Of a DNA stretch of 64,000 nucleotides, positions 60,535-64,000 are shown piece after piece (the first letter of the stretch is position 1; the number at the start of each line of letters is the position of its first letter). The stretch is taken from NCBI RefSeq assembly GCF_033958435.1, contig NC_134147.1:40604001-40668000 (forward strand), in the 5' to 3' direction. Origin of the DNA: Carettochelys insculpta. Taxonomy: Eukaryota; Chordata; Testudines; Carettochelyidae. The notes beneath the pieces are model-generated. The model made no database searches, was not told where the DNA came from, and saw only the letters and a list, made by a program, of their open reading frames with translations. Made by a program: the position numbers and the translations under genes.

Positions 60535-60866
60535 CCACGGTCTCCAATATGTTGTTTGTTCACCACAGGTGGCAAACTGGACAGTGCGATGCGGCAAAGT
60601 GGCTCATTACAGCTGCATCCAGGGAGTGCCCCCCAACCCTCCATGCATGCACCCCACCTCTCGGTGGGACAAGCACATGGCCGCAGCAGTGGATGTGGCT
60701 CCTCCTATGGCTCAGGGGCAGCTCACGCGGTTCTGGAGAGTCACCAGCAGTTTGCTCGGGGAAGTGGTGGGGAGACTGCCTGGCTGGGAGGGCGGCACCT
60801 GCGCGGGCACCTGGCTGAGAGAGGTGGGGCTCTGGTGATTGCTAAATTTTGTTTTGGACACCGCTG
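60535..60866. mobile_element. hAT-like element, 332 bp, GC-rich
   Basis: The left end CCACGGTCTCCAATATG and right end (reverse complement) CAGCGGTGTCCAAAACA are diverged inverted repeats. Flanks CTTCAGAG (60527-60534) and CTTTAGAG (60867-60874) match at 7 of 8 bases. The three overlapping plus-strand frames of 104-129 codons here come from the GC-rich interior, not from a gene. Confidence 0.65.
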
Positions 60867-61112
60867 CTTTAGAGTCATTGGGTGCATTCCCAAGTAGAGT
60901 ATGTTACACCAGTCTAGCCGGGACGACCTGTCTTGAAAGGGTAAAACAGAAGGGGCAATATTTTTCTTGTTGTGGTTGCTATGTATTTGGATGCCTAATA
61001 TTAAGGTGAACTTCAGGAAGACTCCATAGCTGCCAAGTGTTTGGAGGCTGGTGAGTGAGGCACCTCTTCTGAAAATGAAAGAGTGGTGCTGGTTACATCT
61101 TCAAAACTTTAC

Positions 61113-61262
61113 CTTCTAGTGGTCTGCCGTCCTGATTGAACTTCAGTTTGCTGATTCCAGTCCAGGAGTGTGTGTTGTTCTGGCTCTGAGACAGCATGCT
61201 TTGCATCCGAGGTGAAGAATGGGTATCACTGAGCACTCTTTGTGGCTTGTTAGCTTTTAAGT
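61113..61262 (-). CDS. Internal exon, unidentified host gene
   Basis: On the minus strand an acceptor (GCTTGATTTTCAG) precedes 150 bp, and a good donor (AAG then GTAAAG) follows. The exon supplies two bases of one codon, then 49 open codons, then one base (G) of the next. The frame contains K-A-N-K-P-Q-R-V-L-S-D-T-H-S-S-P-R-M, then S-Q-S-Q-N-N-T-H-S-W-T-G and K-L-K-F-N-Q-D-G-R-P-L-E. The Ser/Gln/Asn-rich make-up suggests a disordered, perhaps nuclear or cytoplasmic protein; no signal or membrane segment is visible. The phase fits the exon at 52941-53062. I do not recognise the family. The upstream exons must lie beyond 61.3 kb, probably outside the window. Confidence 0.62.
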
Positions 61263-62149
61263 CTGAAAATCAAGCCATAAATGTTGAATAGGGTCAGGAA
61301 GAGAATGGACTTGTATAATTAATTTACCCTCCTTTCCAAATACCTTAAACAATATGGGTTTGAAAGCTCTGTACTAACTCTGATCACACAGCAGTAATAC
61401 ATAACCAATTATGACATTATATTGATTAGCTGAATATTTAATACCTGGTAAATAGATACCTCAGACCAGCTCATTGGACTCTCCATTCTAAGCCAAATGC
61501 TCAGCCAGTGTAAGGGTGAGAAATCAGTTGAAATCAACAGAGCTGAGTCCTTTTACACAGCCACAGAATTATCCCTGAAGATTGGACATTGTTTTAAAAA
61601 AATCTATTTTTAATAGGGGAAAAAAGTCTTTACTAGTATAACATAAAATCCTTTCTAATCCAGTGACATTTTAGGAGATCTACAGCATGAGTGAATGGCC
61701 TGTTTGCCTTGTTTGCATGCCTGCTGACGATAAATGTGAGCTTTGCTTTTTATGCCTCTACCTACTAGACACACCACATAATTCAATTATAAGTACCTCC
61801 AAGAGCCTTCTAATTATATGTTAGCAGGTCAGGAATGAAATAGCCATACTACCCTTCAGTCTGGAATAACATACTTAAAATACTGGACGGATAAGTTCAT
61901 CTGTTCATTAAGAGGCCAAGTGTAATGTAGTGAAGAGCTGCAGTGAGTTGTTTTGTTGGAGAGGTGAATGTCTGGGCAACAAGCTGCTCCAAAGGAAGTT
62001 AGTGACCCTGATTTGTTACTGATTGATTAACCAACCAATGACAAGCTGGTAAACAGATGGGAATCATTCATTATTTTATTTGTTTTATTTCAAAGTGAAG
62101 TCACATGAGGAAGGAGTGTAATTTTGCTAGGGCAGAACATACCCCCCAA

Positions 62150-62195
<46 letters not shown>

Positions 62196-62845
62196 ACAAA
62201 AGAATTGTATGTTTTTATAGCAGATTCTGTGCTAGTCTTAATTAAATCTTTCCCAGGCTTGCACAGCTTTAAAAAAAGTTACAAAACAAGAACGTGTCCA
62301 TCAGGCAGGTTTTTCTAAGCTCTGACAGCTCTAAATGCAGGCAGCTGCAATACAAGCTTCTTCTCAAATCCTTGAAAATGACCTTCACCTCCGGGTGAAA
62401 GATAATGTAGTTGCTATGCTCACTCTGCACAGAGTGTCTACTGATCAGAGGCTCATGGCAAAATATGTATATTTTTTCTTATGATATAGACCATTGTTCT
62501 CTGGTAACTTGTGATACCACAACATTATCTCTATGACAGTTTGATTTTTTTTTAAAATGTGAAGGAATGGTATGAATTCAAACAGACCATCACTCCACCA
62601 TCTGAGAGATGACTTTGTAATGCCTTCTGAGTTAACTCCTGCATAGCCAGATGGATGCATCTTTTTAAAAAAAATTATTTATGTTCATAGTCTTCTTTAA
62701 TGTATACCACAGATGGGCGCATACTGTGCTGCACAGTGTTACGCAGGGACAGCTTCCTCAGTAAGTCATCATGTAACTTCAGTGGAACTGTGACAATTTA
62801 CACCTGTGGAGGATCTGCCCCAGAAGTGCTGTTTAGGAGCAAGTA
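61263..62845. other. Unannotated; presumed intron
   Basis: Contains only the CA microsatellite. A minus-strand open stretch near 62330-62450 has no convincing splice sites. Confidence 0.45.
62154..62192. repeat. (CA)n microsatellite
   Basis: About 19 uninterrupted CA dinucleotides. Confidence 0.95.
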
Positions 62846-63170
62846 CAGGCTGAACCTCTCTAGTCCAGAACTCTCTCCTCTGTCAACATCCATAATCCGG
62901 CATGATTTTAGTTAGCCAAGTGGCCACATCATGGGTGTGGTCAAGTTTCCCATGGGCCCATAAAGTTTCTTCGCAGCCCCCACTCCTGGCTCTCGGTGTT
63001 CTGTGCAGTTATGTAGGGCCAATTTACCCCTAAATATCTTCTGAGACCCCAGTAAGCTGTGGAAATGTTGGTAATGCTGCTAGAAAATACTGACCACCTG
63101 TGGGCCAGCAAATTCTCTAGTCTGGCACCGATCAGGTCCCAAGGGTAACAGACAAGAGAGGTTCAACCTG
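62846..63170. mobile_element. Tigger-like non-autonomous element, 325 bp
   Basis: Ends CAGGCTGAACCTCTCTAGTC and CAGGTTGAACCTCTCTTGTC (right, reverse complement) are flanked by TA on both sides (62844-62845 and 63171-63172). The interior has the CATAATCCGGCA word typical of Tigger-related short elements. Confidence 0.75.
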
Positions 63171-63320
63171 TAGAGTCTTGAACTCCTAAAAAAAGACACA
63201 GTTATCTAGTAGTACTATAATAAAAGGGGTTTATAATAATTAATCATTCAAGTAAACCATTAACAACAGCCACCACCTCCCATACTTGAAAAAAAAAATC
63301 CTGCATTAAAAGAACATTAT

Positions 63321-63735
63321 GGCCATGGCTACACTAGCCCCCACCTTTCAGAAAGGCATTGTAGTGAGCCCTTTGGCAGATGCTAATGAGGAGCTGTCAT
63401 GAATATTTAGCATAATGGTAGATGCATGCATTTAGAAAGTGCAACCATCCATGTAGACGGGGGCATTTCAAAAGGACCCCCCACCCCAGACTTGGAAAGT
63501 CCATTCTTCCCATTTGGTTTTGGGAAGAAGGGGCTTTTGAAATCAGGGGTTCCTTTCAAAAGGTCCCCCTTCTACATGGGCGGCGTGCATTTCAAAAGCA
63601 GCACTTTTGAAATGCTTGTGGGCACTGTTATGCTAATGAGGCTTCACATATTCATGGTAGCACCCCATTAGCATCTGCTGAAGTGGCTCATTACCATGCC
63701 CCTTCCAAAAGGCGGGAGCTAGTGTAGCCATGGTC
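63321..63735. mobile_element. Harbinger-like MITE, 415 bp, complete
   Basis: Ends GGCCATGGCTACACTAGCCC and GACCATGGCTACACTAGCTC (right, reverse complement) are flanked by TAT on both sides (63318-63320 and 63736-63738). Arms contain AGATGCTAATGAGG and a CTTTTGAAATGC-type palindrome. It is related to 15505-15923 and 16312-16670. Confidence 0.76.
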
Positions 63736-63738
63736 TAT

Positions 63739-64000
63739 GAAACTTGCAAAGTCACACCTTCGAAAGTTAGGAAAGGCCACAATTAATGTTTCCTGTTCTA
63801 TCCAGAAGGCTCCCAATATACGTTCACACATGGAATCTCTGAAATCAGCTGCCAGCCAGATGTTCAATGACCAAAAAAGCAGTGCATGAAGGCAGCTTTA
63901 GGAGAATATTGAACAAGGACATGCTGGCTCAGCTGCAGGTGACTTTCAAAGATAAGCTAATGGTATTGGGCATACACCATTTCTTTGGAAGAATGGGCAA
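63739..64000. other. Unannotated end of window
   Basis: Nothing recognisable before the window ends. Confidence 0.5.

Noticed and set aside
60449..60897. Three overlapping plus-strand frames of 104-129 codons
   Set aside because: They fall in the GC-rich interior of the hAT-like element at 60535-60866.
3071..62192. CRISPR-like regularly spaced repeats
   Set aside because: The only direct repeats are microsatellites and transposon modules; there are no uniform repeat-spacer units, and the DNA is clearly from an animal genome.
62330..62455. Open minus-strand stretch that could be an upstream exon of the gene at 61.1 kb
   Set aside because: The only acceptor and donor candidates are weak, and no choice gives an end phase that can be argued over the others.

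Overview
The window reads as non-coding nuclear DNA from a reptile, most likely a cryptodiran turtle. There are stops in every frame, no operon-like gene packing, several microsatellites and a dense mixture of old transposon copies. The most telling repeats are a tRNA-headed SINE with a CR1-type tail (tortoise Pol III SINE/Cry I type), CR1-type LINE 3' ends, MIR-like SINEs, many palindromic DNA-transposon derivatives beginning GGC..GTCTACAC, and short Penelope-like pieces. The turtle assignment rests on recognising these families, not on a search.

Coding content is very sparse. Two short segments on the minus strand (61113-61262 and 52941-53062) look like genuine exons of one unidentified host gene. 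Each is open, bounded by good splice signals, and their phases fit each other (the first ends one base into a codon, the second supplies the other two). A third, weaker candidate exon lies at 45821-45993. Two broken retroelement coding fragments are also readable: a Ty3/Gypsy-type gag piece at 40440-40944 and the C-terminal end of a LINE reverse-transcriptase protein at 36295-36522. Almost all other open frames over 60 codons are chance or repeat-derived.

Layout: 1-2.7 kb plain; 2.7-5.4 kb palindromic elements, a Penelope-like copy and MIR pieces; 5.4-15.5 kb mostly plain with one inverted Penelope-like dimer and a Tigger/pogo-like element; 15.5-18.0 kb a tight cluster of five palindromic elements; 18-32.7 kb MIR, CR1 and other dispersed repeats plus two more inverted dimers; 32.7-35.0 kb two palindromic elements; 36-43.9 kb LINE, hAT, SINE, gag, palindromic and Tigger-like fragments; 43.9-52 kb plain DNA with a MITE/Penelope chimera, another inverted dimer and a three-unit tandem repeat; 52.3-61.3 kb the minus-strand exons set among hAT-like elements and two inverted dimers; 61.3-64 kb a CA microsatellite, a Tigger-like element and a final palindromic element.

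The most interesting patterns are: (i) a superfamily of MITEs sharing GGCnnnGTCTACAC-type ends with 3-bp target duplications of varied sequence; (ii) repeated head-to-head dimers of Penelope-like ends, five with readable target duplications of 9-13 bp; (iii) a hammerhead-like motif in those Penelope-like pieces; (iv) MITEs carrying several copies of the POU octamer ATGCAAAT; and (v) the unidentified two-exon gene.
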